Assembly: GCA_002793215.1 (NCBI GenBank) | Contig: PFPU01000192.1 | Coordinates: 1 to 40,963 of the forward strand | DNA: 40,963 nt | Source of the DNA: Flavobacteriales bacterium CG_4_10_14_0_2_um_filter_35_18 | Lineage (GTDB): Bacteria > Bacteroidota > Bacteroidia > Flavobacteriales > Flavobacteriaceae | Direction of reading: 5' to 3' | Shown: one piece after another, positions 31,800-40,963 of the stretch | Numbering within the stretch: position 1 is the stretch's first letter | How the letters are laid out: every line of letters begins with the position of its first letter | Notes under the pieces: generated by a model | What the model saw: only the letters and a program-made list of their open reading frames with translations | The model's database searches: none | Told to the model about the DNA's origin: nothing | Made by a program: the position numbers and the translations under genes

Positions 31800-34754
31800 A
31801 TGCAAAATAAAGGACTTATACGATTATTTGCCATCCTTTTCGGATTAGTATGTGTTTACCAATTATCCTTTACTTGGTTTGCCAAAGATGTTGAACAAAA
31901 AGCAGCCACATACGCCAATAATGACGCCATAAAAGAACGCGCTTATTTTGATTCAGTTGCTAACAAACCCGTTGTAAATCTTGGTATTGCCAAATTTACT
32001 TATAACGAAATTAAAGCAAAAGAAATTAATTTAGGCTTAGACTTAAAAGGAGGTATCAACGCCATTTTAGAGGTTTCGGTGAGAGATATCTTAATGGGTT
32101 TATCAAACAATTCTAAAGAACCTGTTTTTAACAAAGCTTTAATAGCCGCAACAATAGCTCAAAAAGAAAGCAACAGCAATTACATTACCTTGTTTTTTGA
32201 AGCTTTTGAAAAAGAAAGCAATGGCACCATTAAGTTAAGTGATCCTAGAATATTTGGAAACAAGGCTTTGCGCGACAAAATTAACTTCAGTATGACTGAT
32301 AAGGAAGTTCAACCAATTCTAACTAATGAAGTTGACGGTTCCATAAAAACAGCCTTCGAAGTTTTGAGAAGTCGTATTGATAAATTTGGTGTAACCCAAC
32401 CAAACATTCAACGCGTAGCTCAATCAGGAAGAATTCTTATTGAATTGCCGGGGGCAAAAGATATTGACCGTGTTAAAAAACTATTGCAAAGCACTGCCGA
32501 ATTGCAATTTTGGGAAGTTTATTCTAACCAAGAAATGGCTAACTTTTTTATCCAAGCCAATACGCTTTTAGCTCAAAATGAAAAAGATAGTGTTTTAACT
32601 ACCGATAATAAAGCACAAGATTCTACAAGATCTAAAATTGACAACCTTTTAGGGGAAGTAAAAGACTCTACAAATTCAAAAAAACAAAATCCCCTATTCG
32701 CTGTTTTTTATCCAAGCATTCCTCAAAACGACAATCAAATAAGTTCGAGAATTGGAACATCTGCCTTATCCGATACTGCCAAAGTAAACAAATACTTAGC
32801 CTTATCTCAAATAAGAGCCCTCTTGCCCGAAGACATGAAATATGTTAAGTTTTTATGGGATGCCAAACCTGTAACCGACACTGAAGTTATTTATTTATAC
32901 GCCATAAAATCTAATCGCGAAGACCAAGCTCCAATTGAAGGCGACGTTATTAACGATGCGCAACAAGCATTTGATCAGTTTGGCGCGAATCCTGAAGTAA
33001 GCATGTCAATGAACAGCAAAGGTTCTAAACTTTGGGGTAAAATGACTACCGATAATGTTGGAAAATTTGTCGCTGTGGTGTTAGACAATTTTGTTTATAC
33101 CGCACCACGCGTTAACGACGCCATTACTAGTGGTCGTACTTCAATTTCGGGAAACTTTACCATTAACGAAGCACAAGATTTAGCCAATGTGTTAAAAGCC
33201 GGAAAATTACCTGCTCCCGCGCAAATTATTCAATCAGAAATTGTAGGGCCTTCATTAGGTCAAGAAGCCATTGACAGCGGTATTAATTCATTCTTAATTG
33301 CTTTAGCCCTTATTTTATTGTGGATGGCTTTATACTATGGCAAAGCAGGTGTTTTTGCCGATGTTGCCTTAGTTACCAACATTTTGTATCTTTTTGGGGT
33401 TCTTACCGGATTTGGAGCTGTGTTAACGCTACCCGGTATTGCCGGTATTGTTTTAACCCTTGGTATGGCTGTAGATGCAAACGTGTTAATTTACGAGCGT
33501 ATTAAAGAAGAATTTATTAAAGGTAAAGGTGCAAAAGAAGCTATAAACGATGGTTTTAGTGGCGCATTATCATCAATACTCGATGCCAATATTACCACCT
33601 TTTTAACAGGTATTATCTTATTCATTTTTGGTTCAGGTCCTATTAAAGGTTTTGCTACAACCTTAATGATAGGTATAATTACCTCTTTATTTACCGCCAT
33701 TTTCGTCTCAAGATTGATGATTGAGCAGTATATGAAAAAGGATAGAACCTTGACTTTTGATACTAAAATTACCAGAAATTGGTTTAAGAACTTAGATTTC
33801 ACTTTTTTAAGAAAACGTAAAATAGCCTTTATTATCTCTAGCACACTATTATTAATAGGCATCGGTTCGCTATTTACTAACAATTTAAATTATGGCGTCG
33901 ATTTTAAAGGCGGTAGAACTTATACCGTTCGTTTTGAAAAACCAGTTAGTGGTCCAGAGGTTAGCAACGCCCTAAAAGATGTGTTTGGTAGTGCTCCCGA
34001 AGTTAAAACTTTTGGTGCAACCAACCAGTTAAAAATTACTACCAAATATCACGTTGACCAAAATGGATTGGAGGCCGATGATGAAGTGCAACAAAAATTA
34101 TTTGACGGTTTAAAAACTTTCTTACCCGACGGTATGAATATTGACCAATTTAAACCAGGTGGCGATTCTGAGCAAAAACTAGGTGTGATGCAATCGGTAA
34201 AAGTAGGTCCTACCATAGCCGACGACATTAAAAAAGATGCACTTTGGGCAATACTAGGCTCATTGGTTGTGGTATTTTTGTATATTTTTGTTCGCTTTAA
34301 AAAATGGCAATTTGGTTTTGGTGCCGTTATCGCTGTATTTCACGATGCGTTTATTGTGTTAGGTGTGTTCTCAGTATTTTACAAATTCTTACCTTTCGAT
34401 TTAGAAATAGACCAATCTTTTATTGCCGCCATATTAACGGTAATCGGTTACTCTTTAAATGATACCGTAATCATTTTTGATAGAATTAGAGAATTCGAAC
34501 ATTTACACGGCTCTAATTGGGAACAAGAAACCTTAATTGATAAAGCGTTAAGCAGCACCTTGAGCCGAACCATTAACACTTCTGCCACAACCTTACTCGT
34601 TTTAGTGGCAATGTTTATAAATGCTGGTGATACCATTCGCGGATTTATGTTTGCTTTAATTGTGGGTATTGTTGTAGGTACTTATTCATCCCTTTTCATC
34701 GCAACACCTATGATGTTTCTCACCTCAAAAAAAACAAATCCAGAAAAAAAATAA
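31800..34754 (+). CDS. secDF: Protein translocase SecDF fusion, 984 aa
   Basis: One chain joins SecD and SecF, as in Bacteroidota. The SecD half has INLGLDLKGGINAILEVSV (D1 motif), a large periplasmic P1 region with an Asn/Gln-rich insert (~260-310), and LGMAVDANVLIYERIKEEF (D4). The SecF half begins near residue 670 with NYGVDFKGGRTYTVRF and contains GYSLNDTVIIFDRIREFEHL. Twelve membrane helices are expected. The complex uses the proton gradient to pull exported proteins through SecYEG from the periplasmic side. Its own promoter and terminator are visible. Confidence 0.97.
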   Translation: MQNKGLIRLFAILFGLVCVYQLSFTWFAKDVEQKAATYANNDAIKERAYFDSVANKPVVNLGIAKFTYNEIKAKEINLGLDLKGGINAILEVSVRDILMGLSNNSKEPVFNKALIAATIAQKESNSNYITLFFEAFEKESNGTIKLSDPRIFGNKALRDKINFSMTDKEVQPILTNEVDGSIKTAFEVLRSRIDKFGVTQPNIQRVAQSGRILIELPGAKDIDRVKKLLQSTAELQFWEVYSNQEMANFFIQANTLLAQNEKDSVLTTDNKAQDSTRSKIDNLLGEVKDSTNSKKQNPLFAVFYPSIPQNDNQISSRIGTSALSDTAKVNKYLALSQIRALLPEDMKYVKFLWDAKPVTDTEVIYLYAIKSNREDQAPIEGDVINDAQQAFDQFGANPEVSMSMNSKGSKLWGKMTTDNVGKFVAVVLDNFVYTAPRVNDAITSGRTSISGNFTINEAQDLANVLKAGKLPAPAQIIQSEIVGPSLGQEAIDSGINSFLIALALILLWMALYYGKAGVFADVALVTNILYLFGVLTGFGAVLTLPGIAGIVLTLGMAVDANVLIYERIKEEFIKGKGAKEAINDGFSGALSSILDANITTFLTGIILFIFGSGPIKGFATTLMIGIITSLFTAIFVSRLMIEQYMKKDRTLTFDTKITRNWFKNLDFTFLRKRKIAFIISSTLLLIGIGSLFTNNLNYGVDFKGGRTYTVRFEKPVSGPEVSNALKDVFGSAPEVKTFGATNQLKITTKYHVDQNGLEADDEVQQKLFDGLKTFLPDGMNIDQFKPGGDSEQKLGVMQSVKVGPTIADDIKKDALWAILGSLVVVFLYIFVRFKKWQFGFGAVIAVFHDAFIVLGVFSVFYKFLPFDLEIDQSFIAAILTVIGYSLNDTVIIFDRIREFEHLHGSNWEQETLIDKALSSTLSRTINTSATTLLVLVAMFINAGDTIRGFMFALIVGIVVGTYSSLFIATPMMFLTSKKTNPEKK

Positions 34755-34775
34755 TTTAAAAAAATTATCTAAAAA

Positions 34776-34801
34776 CCGTCTCTAAATGAGGCGGTTTTTT
34801 T
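34776..34801 (+). terminator. Rho-independent terminator of secDF
   Basis: CCGTCTC (34776-34782), loop TAAAT, GAGGCGG (34788-34794) with one G-T pair, then a run of T. The hpt start codon is 26 bp further on. Confidence 0.88.
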
Positions 34802-34826
34802 GTTAATTTGCATAAAGCTAAACCAG

Positions 34827-35372
34827 ATGAACGCTATTAAACTTCACAATAATTATTTCATCCCTTTTATAGAATCTACCCAAATTGCTAAGGCCATAAA
34901 AAAAATGGCTACTCAAATTGAATCAGATTTAAAAGATGAACAGCCCATTTTTATTGGAATTTTAAACGGCTCTTTTATGTTTATTGCCGATTTTATCCGT
35001 CAGTATAAAAACAATTGTGAGGTCTCTTTTGTTAAATTGGCTTCCTATCAAGGCACTGCTTCTACAGGAAAAATTAAAGAATTAGTAGGCTTACAAGAAA
35101 ATTTAAAGGGTAAAACAGTCGTGATTTTAGAAGATATTATCGATACTGGAAATACGCTTGAAGAAATTTTTAGAATCTTTGAAGATAAAGAGGTTAAAGC
35201 CCTAAAAATTGCTACCTTATTTTTTAAACCCGATGTCTTTAAAAAGGATTTAAACATTGATTATATTGGGTTATCCATTCCCAATAAATTTATTGTAGGC
35301 TACGGTTTAGATTACGACGGACTTGGAAGAAATTTACCAGATATATACCAATTAAAAACTGCCAATTCATGA
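34827..35372 (+). CDS. hpt: Hypoxanthine phosphoribosyltransferase, 181 aa
   Basis: Type I phosphoribosyltransferase. The PRPP loop is VVILEDIIDTGNTLEEIF; other matches are FIGILNGSFMFIADFIR and SFVKLASYQGTASTGKIKEL, with VGYGLDYDGLGRNLPDIYQL at the end. It salvages hypoxanthine and guanine to IMP and GMP. ATG 34827 (MNAIKLHNNYF) is chosen over a TTG at 34800, which lies in the terminator T run. The stop overlaps adk by 4 bp. Confidence 0.94.
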   Translation: MNAIKLHNNYFIPFIESTQIAKAIKKMATQIESDLKDEQPIFIGILNGSFMFIADFIRQYKNNCEVSFVKLASYQGTASTGKIKELVGLQENLKGKTVVILEDIIDTGNTLEEIFRIFEDKEVKALKIATLFFKPDVFKKDLNIDYIGLSIPNKFIVGYGLDYDGLGRNLPDIYQLKTANS

Positions 35373-35941
35373 AAAATATTGTTCTTTTTGGGCCTCCTGG
35401 TGCAGGCAAAGGCACTCAAGCCGATTTTTTAAAAACACTTTATCATTTAATTCACATTTCAACAGGCGATGTGTTTAGAAATAACATCAAAGGCAATACA
35501 GCACTCGGTTTGCTAGCAAAATCTTATATGGATAAAGGCGATTTGGTTCCCGATAAGGTTACCATAGATATGCTTAAAGACGAAGTTGATAAACATCCCC
35601 ATGCTAAAGGATTTATTTTTGATGGTTTTCCAAGAACTTCCTCACAAGCCACTGCATTAGACAACTTTTTAAACGCTAAAGGCACCCCTATTAGCGCGAT
35701 GATTGCCCTCGAAGTTCCAGAACAATTATTAGTTGAACGCTTGTTAAACCGAGGTTTAACCAGCGGCAGACCTGATGATCAAGACGAGGCAAAAATCAGA
35801 AACCGCTTTAATGAATACGAAACAAAAACAGCCATTTTAGTAGATTACTATTCTGCTCAACATAAATTTATTGGCATTAATGGCGTTGGTTCCATTGAAG
35901 AAATTACCGACCGTTTGCGAAAAGCAATCGATTCACTTTAA
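35369..35941 (+). CDS. adk: Adenylate kinase, 190 aa
   Basis: P-loop VLFGPPGAGKGTQADFL at the N-terminus, HISTGDVFRNNIKGNTALG (AMP site), GFIFDGFPRTSSQATALDNF, and a short LID with LNRGLTSGRPDDQDEAKIRN that lacks zinc cysteines. The 190-residue short form is usual in Bacteroidota. It interconverts AMP, ADP and ATP. Overlap with hpt (ATGA) shows coupled translation; purine salvage and nucleotide balance are thus on one message, with obgE 17 bp downstream. Confidence 0.96.
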   Translation: MKNIVLFGPPGAGKGTQADFLKTLYHLIHISTGDVFRNNIKGNTALGLLAKSYMDKGDLVPDKVTIDMLKDEVDKHPHAKGFIFDGFPRTSSQATALDNFLNAKGTPISAMIALEVPEQLLVERLLNRGLTSGRPDDQDEAKIRNRFNEYETKTAILVDYYSAQHKFIGINGVGSIEEITDRLRKAIDSL

Positions 35942-35958
35942 TCTTTTAAAAATTAATT

Positions 35959-36951
35959 ATGACCGAAGGTAATTTTGTTGACTTTGTAAAAATATACGCG
36001 CAATCGGGCAATGGCGGTGCGGGTTCAACACATTTACATCGCGAAAAATTTATAGAAAAAGGCGGTCCCGATGGCGGTGACGGTGGACGTGGTGGAAACG
36101 TTATCCTAAGAGGTAGTGCTAACTTATGGACTTTGTTCCATTTAAAATTCAACAAACATACTCGAGCAGGTCACGGCGGTAGTGGCAGTAAAAATACCAG
36201 TACAGGTGCCGATGGTGAAGATAAATATATAGAAGTTCCTTTGGGAACCATTGTTAGAGATGCCGAAACAAACGAAATAATTTTAGAAATTACCGAAAAT
36301 GGCGAAGAAAAAATCTTGCTAAAAGGTGGTATGGGCGGATTAGGAAACTGGCATTTTAGAACTTCTACCAATCAAACACCACGCTTTTCTCAACCCGGAA
36401 TGCCAGGTCTTGAAAATTGGTTTTTGTTGGAGCTAAAAGTCTTAGCCGATGTGGGTTTGGTAGGTTTTCCTAATGCCGGAAAATCAACTTTACTCTCGGT
36501 CATTACCTCTGCCAAACCAAAAATTGCCGATTATCCTTTTACCACCCTTAAACCCAATTTAGGAATTGTGGCCTATCGCAATTTTCAATCGTTTGTGGTG
36601 GCCGATATACCTGGTATTATTGAAGGGGCAGCCGAAGGCAAAGGTTTGGGTCTTCGATTTTTACGTCATATTGAGCGCAATTCAATTTTGCTATTTTTAG
36701 TGCCTGCCGATAGTGCCGATATTTCTAAAGAATATCACATTTTGCTAAATGAACTCAAACTTCACAATCCTGAATTGCTAGATAAAAACCGCTTGTTAGC
36801 CATCTCAAAATCAGATATGCTCGACGACGAATTAAAATCTGAAATTGAAGCTACTTTGCCCAATGATTTACCTCATTTATTTATCTCTTCGCTAGCAAAT
36901 AAAGGGTTAACAAAACTAAAAGACAAACTTTGGAGTTTGTTAAACGACTAA
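35959..36951 (+). CDS. obgE: GTPase ObgE/CgtA, 330 aa
   Basis: Glycine-rich Obg fold at the N-terminus ([34 protein letters not shown]), then a G domain from ~160: G1 [14 protein letters not shown], switch [18 protein letters not shown]3 [17 protein letters not shown]4-like ISKSDML. No long C-terminal domain is present. Obg binds the 50S subunit and links ribosome maturation to nucleotide state. Last gene of hpt-adk-obgE; its end overlaps the convergent C69 hydrolase gene by 4 bp. Confidence 0.96.
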   Translation: MTEGNFVDFVKIYAQSGNGGAGSTHLHREKFIEKGGPDGGDGGRGGNVILRGSANLWTLFHLKFNKHTRAGHGGSGSKNTSTGADGEDKYIEVPLGTIVRDAETNEIILEITENGEEKILLKGGMGGLGNWHFRTSTNQTPRFSQPGMPGLENWFLLELKVLADVGLVGFPNAGKSTLLSVITSAKPKIADYPFTTLKPNLGIVAYRNFQSFVVADIPGIIEGAAEGKGLGLRFLRHIERNSILLFLVPADSADISKEYHILLNELKLHNPELLDKNRLLAISKSDMLDDELKSEIEATLPNDLPHLFISSLANKGLTKLKDKLWSLLND

Positions 36952-38261
36952 ATTTTGATACCCACTTTGTTATTTAAATGTTTCCAATAAGCTTTATAAA
37001 ACAGGTTTGGTGACTTTTTTATAGGTAATTTTTCAATTGCCGTAAGCCATAGATCTAACAATTTCCAGTGCTCTTCAAAGGCGATTTTGGTTTCAAAAAA
37101 GGTCTTCTTTTTTTCGTGATACACATTTTTTAATAAGCGTGCTTCCAACTGCTCCCTTTCGGGGATGATGATTGCAGCCCTATTTTTAAAATCCTTTAAA
37201 ATTTGACGGTGCACACATTCATTTTTCCACCAAAATGATTCTTTATTAAACAAAGCTTCGGGTTTTGGCCCTAAATCTGGAAGCACCATTCCGGTAAACC
37301 ACAAGGGTTTGAAAACCGACAAACAGGGTGCAGCCGTTGCAGTTACCCAAACCGTTGGTTTCTCTAAAGTTAAATGAACAATCATTGAACCCGTTGTTTG
37401 CGAGGCATTGCGCGTAACTGAGTTGGCTACGTGGGCACAAATACTTTTTCCAATCAATGCTTTTGAAGGCGAAAAATCGCCCTCATCATGGGTTCTTAAA
37501 TGTGCCATTGCTAAGGGTACATCCATCTTAAAATAATTAGTTTTTAAAAGCATCTTTGCTTTATTTTGTCTGCTTTTACATCCCGAAAGGTTGGTATATA
37601 AATAATCGGAAAAGGCCGAAGAAAAACTAAAAGTATCTTTAACCCAAGCCTTTTTTGTAGCAAAGTCAATGGCTTTGGGGTGTATCTCATCAAAATCATC
37701 GGTTATGGTTAAACCGTTGCTAATGGCATAAAAGTCAGTTACTTTTTTAGTTGCCCAATACTTTCCGGCAGTTTCTAAAACCCAAGCTTCTGACTTATCG
37801 GCAATTAAAAAACTGTTGTGATATTTAAAATTCATATCCTGATAGCCACCAATGCCGCCCTGCCCAAATTCATTCATCAAATCAATTATTTTTTGCTTTG
37901 CGCTTAGCGCTGAATCTGCGCGTTCTAAAGCCAGCCGCAACAAATCCATTCCCGTTAAAACGTTTGATTTTTCAACTTTAATTTTTGTAAAAACAGCCTC
38001 ATTGCCAATAACAACACCGTGTTCATTAACACCCATCTCAGCGCCCCACATCCAAAAAGGGCGACTAATAATTACCGCATTTGTTTTTTCTACCTGCGGA
38101 ATGTTAAGATACGTGCACTGTAACTTTGTAAATTTTGGAAATAATTTTGAGGGATGGTATTCAATAAGTTGCGCTTCATTTGCTTCGCGATCGCTGTTTT
38201 TACCGAAAATAACGGAGCCATCACTAGTGGCATTTGGCAAAGCTATAAAAGTGTCACACAT
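36948..38261 (-). CDS. Secernin-like C69 family hydrolase, 437 aa
   Basis: Ntn-hydrolase fold. The start [20 protein letters not shown] places Cys at position 2, which becomes the N-terminal nucleophile after Met removal. [13 protein letters not shown] and [20 protein letters not shown] are also typical of secernins and C69 dipeptidases. The family cleaves peptide or amide bonds; secernins themselves have no settled substrate. It is the last gene of a minus-strand set, 3 bp after the kinase-like gene, so it probably acts in the same pathway as the aminotransferase. No signal peptide, thus cytoplasmic. Confidence 0.85.
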   Translation of the reverse strand: MCDTFIALPNATSDGSVIFGKNSDREANEAQLIEYHPSKLFPKFTKLQCTYLNIPQVEKTNAVIISRPFWMWGAEMGVNEHGVVIGNEAVFTKIKVEKSNVLTGMDLLRLALERADSALSAKQKIIDLMNEFGQGGIGGYQDMNFKYHNSFLIADKSEAWVLETAGKYWATKKVTDFYAISNGLTITDDFDEIHPKAIDFATKKAWVKDTFSFSSAFSDYLYTNLSGCKSRQNKAKMLLKTNYFKMDVPLAMAHLRTHDEGDFSPSKALIGKSICAHVANSVTRNASQTTGSMIVHLTLEKPTVWVTATAAPCLSVFKPLWFTGMVLPDLGPKPEALFNKESFWWKNECVHRQILKDFKNRAAIIIPEREQLEARLLKNVYHEKKKTFFETKIAFEEHWKLLDLWLTAIEKLPIKKSPNLFYKAYWKHLNNKVGIKI

Positions 38262-38264
38262 AGG

Positions 38265-39167
38265 TTAACGTTTTATGGTTCCGGGCAAAATAAATTCATA
38301 TTGTTTCCTTAAAATATTCTTGCTAAACCAGCGGTCTATCCGGCGAAAGCTTAAAAATAAGCGCCAAATCAGTTTGTCATTTTTATAGTATTTGGCCACT
38401 TCTAACTTGGTAATTTTTTTAATTGATTTTGGCAACAGATTATTTGCTAAATTAATAGCGGGCACAATATATTCTGGCGTCTGCTCTTTATAAAGGTTCG
38501 CAATCAAATCAATGTAAATCAACCTTAAATCATAATACCGATTCATCACTTCCTTCAAAAAAAACAAACTAATAATCCAACGCAAGGCTTTTGGAGTGCT
38601 GTTTAACAACAACTCCGGATTCATTTGTTCGGCACCGTTAATTTTAAAAAGTGGCGTGCTCGTATCAAAATAAAACAAGTTATTTTCTACCAAAGCCCAA
38701 TTTGACACTTGGCCGTCAATTGACAACAAAACTGAATTGCCATTTTTGTTAAAGTCGGCTAGCTTTTTTATCGCTATAAAAATGGATTCTAGCATCATTA
38801 TCACCTCCTTAGCGGGAAGGGAATGGAGCTTATTTTGACATAAATCCACCTTATTTAAAGCCTTTTGCGCCACATACAAAACCACTTTTTTTGAGGAAAT
38901 TACAAAGGTGTCATCTAAAGGCAAACTTAGTCCGGCTTGCTTTAAATACGCCGTATAAAGTTTGTATTTTTCAATATATTGTATTGCCTGTGCGGTTGTA
39001 TTGAACAGAGGTAGCCGCTTAAAAACCCAGTCATGGTATGGATTTATTTTAAATATAGACGAAATTTCACCAAAGCCGACAATCGTTGCCGGAATGGTAG
39101 ATTTTTCGGGATATTGTGGATTTAAACCACACTCAAAATCTTGAATCAATGTTGGGTTAATTTGCAT
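38265..39167 (-). CDS. Kinase-fold-like protein of unknown function (possibly DUF6206), 300 aa
   Basis: No confident name. The sequence has the layout of a small-molecule (aminoglycoside/choline-type) kinase: a glycine-rich turn IVGFGEISSIFKI (residues 29-41), DWVFKRLPLF with a candidate ATP lysine K50, SIDGQVSNWALV with D151-x4-N156 at the spacing of the catalytic loop, and NLFYFDTSTPLF with D168 as possible metal ligand. The C-terminal ~100 residues are helical and basic. It resembles proteins I recall as DUF6206. It lies between the aminotransferase (2 bp) and the C69 hydrolase (3 bp). Confidence 0.6.
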   Translation of the reverse strand: MQINPTLIQDFECGLNPQYPEKSTIPATIVGFGEISSIFKINPYHDWVFKRLPLFNTTAQAIQYIEKYKLYTAYLKQAGLSLPLDDTFVISSKKVVLYVAQKALNKVDLCQNKLHSLPAKEVIMMLESIFIAIKKLADFNKNGNSVLLSIDGQVSNWALVENNLFYFDTSTPLFKINGAEQMNPELLLNSTPKALRWIISLFFLKEVMNRYYDLRLIYIDLIANLYKEQTPEYIVPAINLANNLLPKSIKKITKLEVAKYYKNDKLIWRLFLSFRRIDRWFSKNILRKQYEFILPGTIKR

Positions 39168-39169
39168 AA

Positions 39170-40474
39170 TTACAATTTAAACAACGACTGTGCTGTTGTT
39201 TTTAACTTCAAAATGGGATGTAAAATTTTGGCTTCTTTTAGGGCTTTGTCAAGCTGGGTGATTACAAATTCAATATCTTTTTGTTCCATAATTAAGGGCG
39301 GTAAAAATTGCACTACCGAGGGGTCATTATTGGCATAAATCAATAATAAATCATTGTCAAAGGCAGTTTTGGTGAGTATGGGTCCTGCTAAATCATCCTT
39401 TAATTCTAAACCCATCATCAGTCCTTTTTGCCTAATACCTCTAAAAAATTTGGGGTGTTTTTTTTGTAGATTTTGTAATTCGGACGAAAACAATTCCGCT
39501 AAGGTATTTACCTTTTTTAAAAAATTTGAATTGGCGCTTATTTCTAAAACTTTTTTGGCTACCACACAGCCCAATTCTGAACCACCTGAAGTTGAGATGT
39601 GTATAAAAGGATCTTTGTGAAAAACGCTTTCCAATTTTTGGTCAATTACGGTAGCCGTAATGGGATAAATTCCACCTGATAAGCCTTTTGCTAAAACTAC
39701 CATATCGGGCACAAGGTCAAAATGCTCGAAAGCCCAAAGTTTGCCGGTTCTGCTCAAACCAGCTTGTACTTCGTCTAAAATTAACAGGCTCTTGTTTTTT
39801 TCACACAAATCTTTTACGGTTTTTAAATAGCCTTTTTGTGGCAATACCATTCCCAAAGTGGCGGGAATGGTTTCTAAAATAACTGCGGCAACTTCAATAT
39901 CTAGTGCATTTTCAATGGCTTTGCAGTTATTAAAAGGCACTTGTATAAAATCGGGTGAATCAAATAAAAAAGGCGTTCGGTATTTGGCATCGCCTGTTTG
40001 CAAAGACAATCCGGTATGCCCATGATAACCGCCCTGAACAGAAATGATTTTTTTGCGTTTGGTAAAAGCGCGTGCAATTTTAAGAGACGTGTCAATGGCT
40101 TCGCCACCGCTCACGCCAAAAATAGTATAATTCAAATTGCCTGGCATTAAATCGGCAATCAAAGAAGCCAGTTCGGCTCTGGGTTTGCTTATTAAATGGT
40201 GATTGCCAATGTCATAAAAATCAAGGTTTTCTTTTAATAAATCAACCAGTTCTTGATTGCGATGTCCTAAGTTAAAAACACCGCCATTTGAATGCAGGTT
40301 AAAGAGTTTTTTTTTGCCGTCGATATCGTATAGCCAAGGACCTTGGCGACGACCCATAACAAAATCCATATCGTATTTTTTAAAAAAATCGACTTTACCA
40401 GAAGAAACGTGGTTTTTATACTGTTCTATAAGCTCACTTTTTGCCGATGAGGACTTGTCTTTTTTAAAAAACAT
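39170..40474 (-). CDS. Class-III pyridoxal-phosphate aminotransferase, 434 aa
   Basis: Fold-type I, class III (ornithine/acetylornithine/GABA type). PLP lysine K263 lies in VVLAKGLSGGIYPI; D234 in LLILDEVQAGLSRTGK contacts the cofactor; the phosphate-binding segment is FGVSGGEAIDTSLKIAR. QGGYHGHTGLSLQTG is also typical. The class transfers amino groups from omega- or alpha-amines to 2-oxo acids; the substrate cannot be told from sequence. No arginine or biotin genes are nearby. The neighbours are a kinase-like protein and an amide hydrolase, so an activated amine or peptide-like product is plausible. Confidence 0.9.
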   Translation of the reverse strand: MFFKKDKSSSAKSELIEQYKNHVSSGKVDFFKKYDMDFVMGRRQGPWLYDIDGKKKLFNLHSNGGVFNLGHRNQELVDLLKENLDFYDIGNHHLISKPRAELASLIADLMPGNLNYTIFGVSGGEAIDTSLKIARAFTKRKKIISVQGGYHGHTGLSLQTGDAKYRTPFLFDSPDFIQVPFNNCKAIENALDIEVAAVILETIPATLGMVLPQKGYLKTVKDLCEKNKSLLILDEVQAGLSRTGKLWAFEHFDLVPDMVVLAKGLSGGIYPITATVIDQKLESVFHKDPFIHISTSGGSELGCVVAKKVLEISANSNFLKKVNTLAELFSSELQNLQKKHPKFFRGIRQKGLMMGLELKDDLAGPILTKTAFDNDLLLIYANNDPSVVQFLPPLIMEQKDIEFVITQLDKALKEAKILHPILKLKTTAQSLFKL

Positions 40475-40479
40475 ACGCT

Positions 40480-40611
40480 TTAATTAAATACTAATGCCAT
40501 TAATTCGTCCATAAAATATAACAAGCCAACTACTACAATTAGAATTGCAAAAAGTAAAATCACTCTTTTGTTATTGGGTTGTTTGCGCTTGTGAATGCGA
40601 TTAAATTCCAT
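40480..40611 (-). CDS. Small single-helix membrane peptide, 43 aa
   Basis: An open frame from ATG 40611 to TAA 40482-40480 encodes a basic head (MEFNRIHKRKQPNNKR), one clear transmembrane helix (VILLFAILIVVVGLLYF) and a short acidic tail. The stop is 5 bp before the aminotransferase start, and a TAnnTTTG element lies 20 bp upstream, which supports real expression. Inside-positive charge predicts N-in topology. Function unknown. Confidence 0.6.
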   Translation of the reverse strand: MEFNRIHKRKQPNNKRVILLFAILIVVVGLLYFMDELMALVFN

Positions 40612-40631
40612 TTTAAATAAATTTTATCATT

Positions 40632-40639
40632 CAAAGATA
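40632..40639 (-). promoter_or_regulatory. -7-like element of the aminotransferase operon
   Basis: Minus-strand TATCTTTG matches TAnnTTTG, in the 45-bp gap between mnmD and the 43-aa gene. The expected TTTG half would fall in the end of mnmD and is not evident. Confidence 0.45.
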
Positions 40640-40656
40640 GTCGTTTATTCTTAAAG

Positions 40657-40963
40657 TTAAGGTTTTGTGGCGCGCAACATTTCACGTTTTCCGGGAGGTC
40701 CCGGCAAGCGTTCTACTTTAAAGCCAACATTTTGCAAGGTTCTACGAACACTGCCTTTAGCGGAATAAGTTGTTAAAATTCCGTTCGGATTTAGGGCTTT
40801 AAACATTTTAGTAAAAATGATTTCGGTCCACAATTCAGGTTGAATATCAGGACCAAAGGCATCAAAATAAATGAGGTCAAATTGGTTTAAAGCCTCAAAT
40901 TTTTCAAGGGGATTTGTAATTACCTTCAGGTTAAAGTTTGACGTGAGTTGCGTTTGTATATTT
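40657..40963 (-). CDS. mnmD: tRNA 5-methylaminomethyl-2-thiouridine methyltransferase MnmD-like (C-terminal part)
   Basis: Only the last ~101 residues are in the window; the start lies to the right. The sequence FDLIYFDAFGPDIQPELW, then LNPNGILTTYSAKGSVRRTL, then VERLPGPPGKREMLRATKP, is diagnostic of the DUF752/MnmC N-terminal methyltransferase domain (MnmD when alone). It makes the final methylation of mnm5s2U34 in tRNA. The end after the methyltransferase motif, with no FAD domain, shows the stand-alone form. It is upstream of the aminotransferase set on the same strand. Confidence 0.9.
   Translation of the reverse strand, partial: NIQTQLTSNFNLKVITNPLEKFEALNQFDLIYFDAFGPDIQPELWTEIIFTKMFKALNPNGILTTYSAKGSVRRTLQNVGFKVERLPGPPGKREMLRATKP

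Overview
The window is AT-rich chromosomal DNA from a member of the phylum Bacteroidota. The evidence is a single-chain SecDF fusion, several promoters of the Bacteroidetes form TTTG-N20-TAnnTTTG, DUF2024 and DUF6249 proteins, and an 11-gene nuo operon lacking nuoEFG. The order cannot be fixed from this sequence. No rRNA, tRNA or CRISPR array was seen.

Positions 1-6990 are a worn accessory region, all coding on the + strand apart from a transposase scrap at the left edge. It holds two transposase fragments (1-196, 4853-5080), a GIY-YIG gene with a nonsense mutation, a KilA-N gene, a dinD gene with a nonsense mutation and a frameshift, a shortened Crp/Fnr-type regulator and a methyltransferase. 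Long imperfect palindromes separate single genes or small gene sets, so the region looks like a cassette array. Inside it sits an apparently intact redox regulon at 5351-6682: a CPVC thioredoxin-like protein, a DUF2024 protein and a four-cysteine MarR regulator. Its two promoters carry nearly identical operators at identical spacing.

Positions 6990-13671 hold DUF6249, yebC, a metallophosphoesterase/glycosyltransferase pair flanked by an 18-bp perfect direct repeat, an ArnT-like GT39 enzyme, a GT9 enzyme and a secreted orphan.

Positions 13770-27273 are the energetic core. A probable 14-gene operon runs on the minus strand: korA-korB-nuoABCDHIJKLMN plus a 107-aa gene. A 2x[4Fe-4S] ferredoxin gene is divergent from it. 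One palindromic Crp/Fnr-type box lies exactly midway between the two promoter elements. The layout suggests that reduced ferredoxin from 2-oxoglutarate oxidation feeds an NADH-module-free complex I.

Positions 27378-36951 are housekeeping: lepA, a TolB-like lipoprotein, dusB, secDF, and a purine salvage/GTPase run hpt-adk-obgE. Positions 36948-40963 hold a minus-strand set: mnmD (cut by the window edge), a 43-aa membrane peptide, a class-III aminotransferase, a kinase-like protein of unknown role and a secernin-like C69 hydrolase. The last four may form an uncharacterised pathway.
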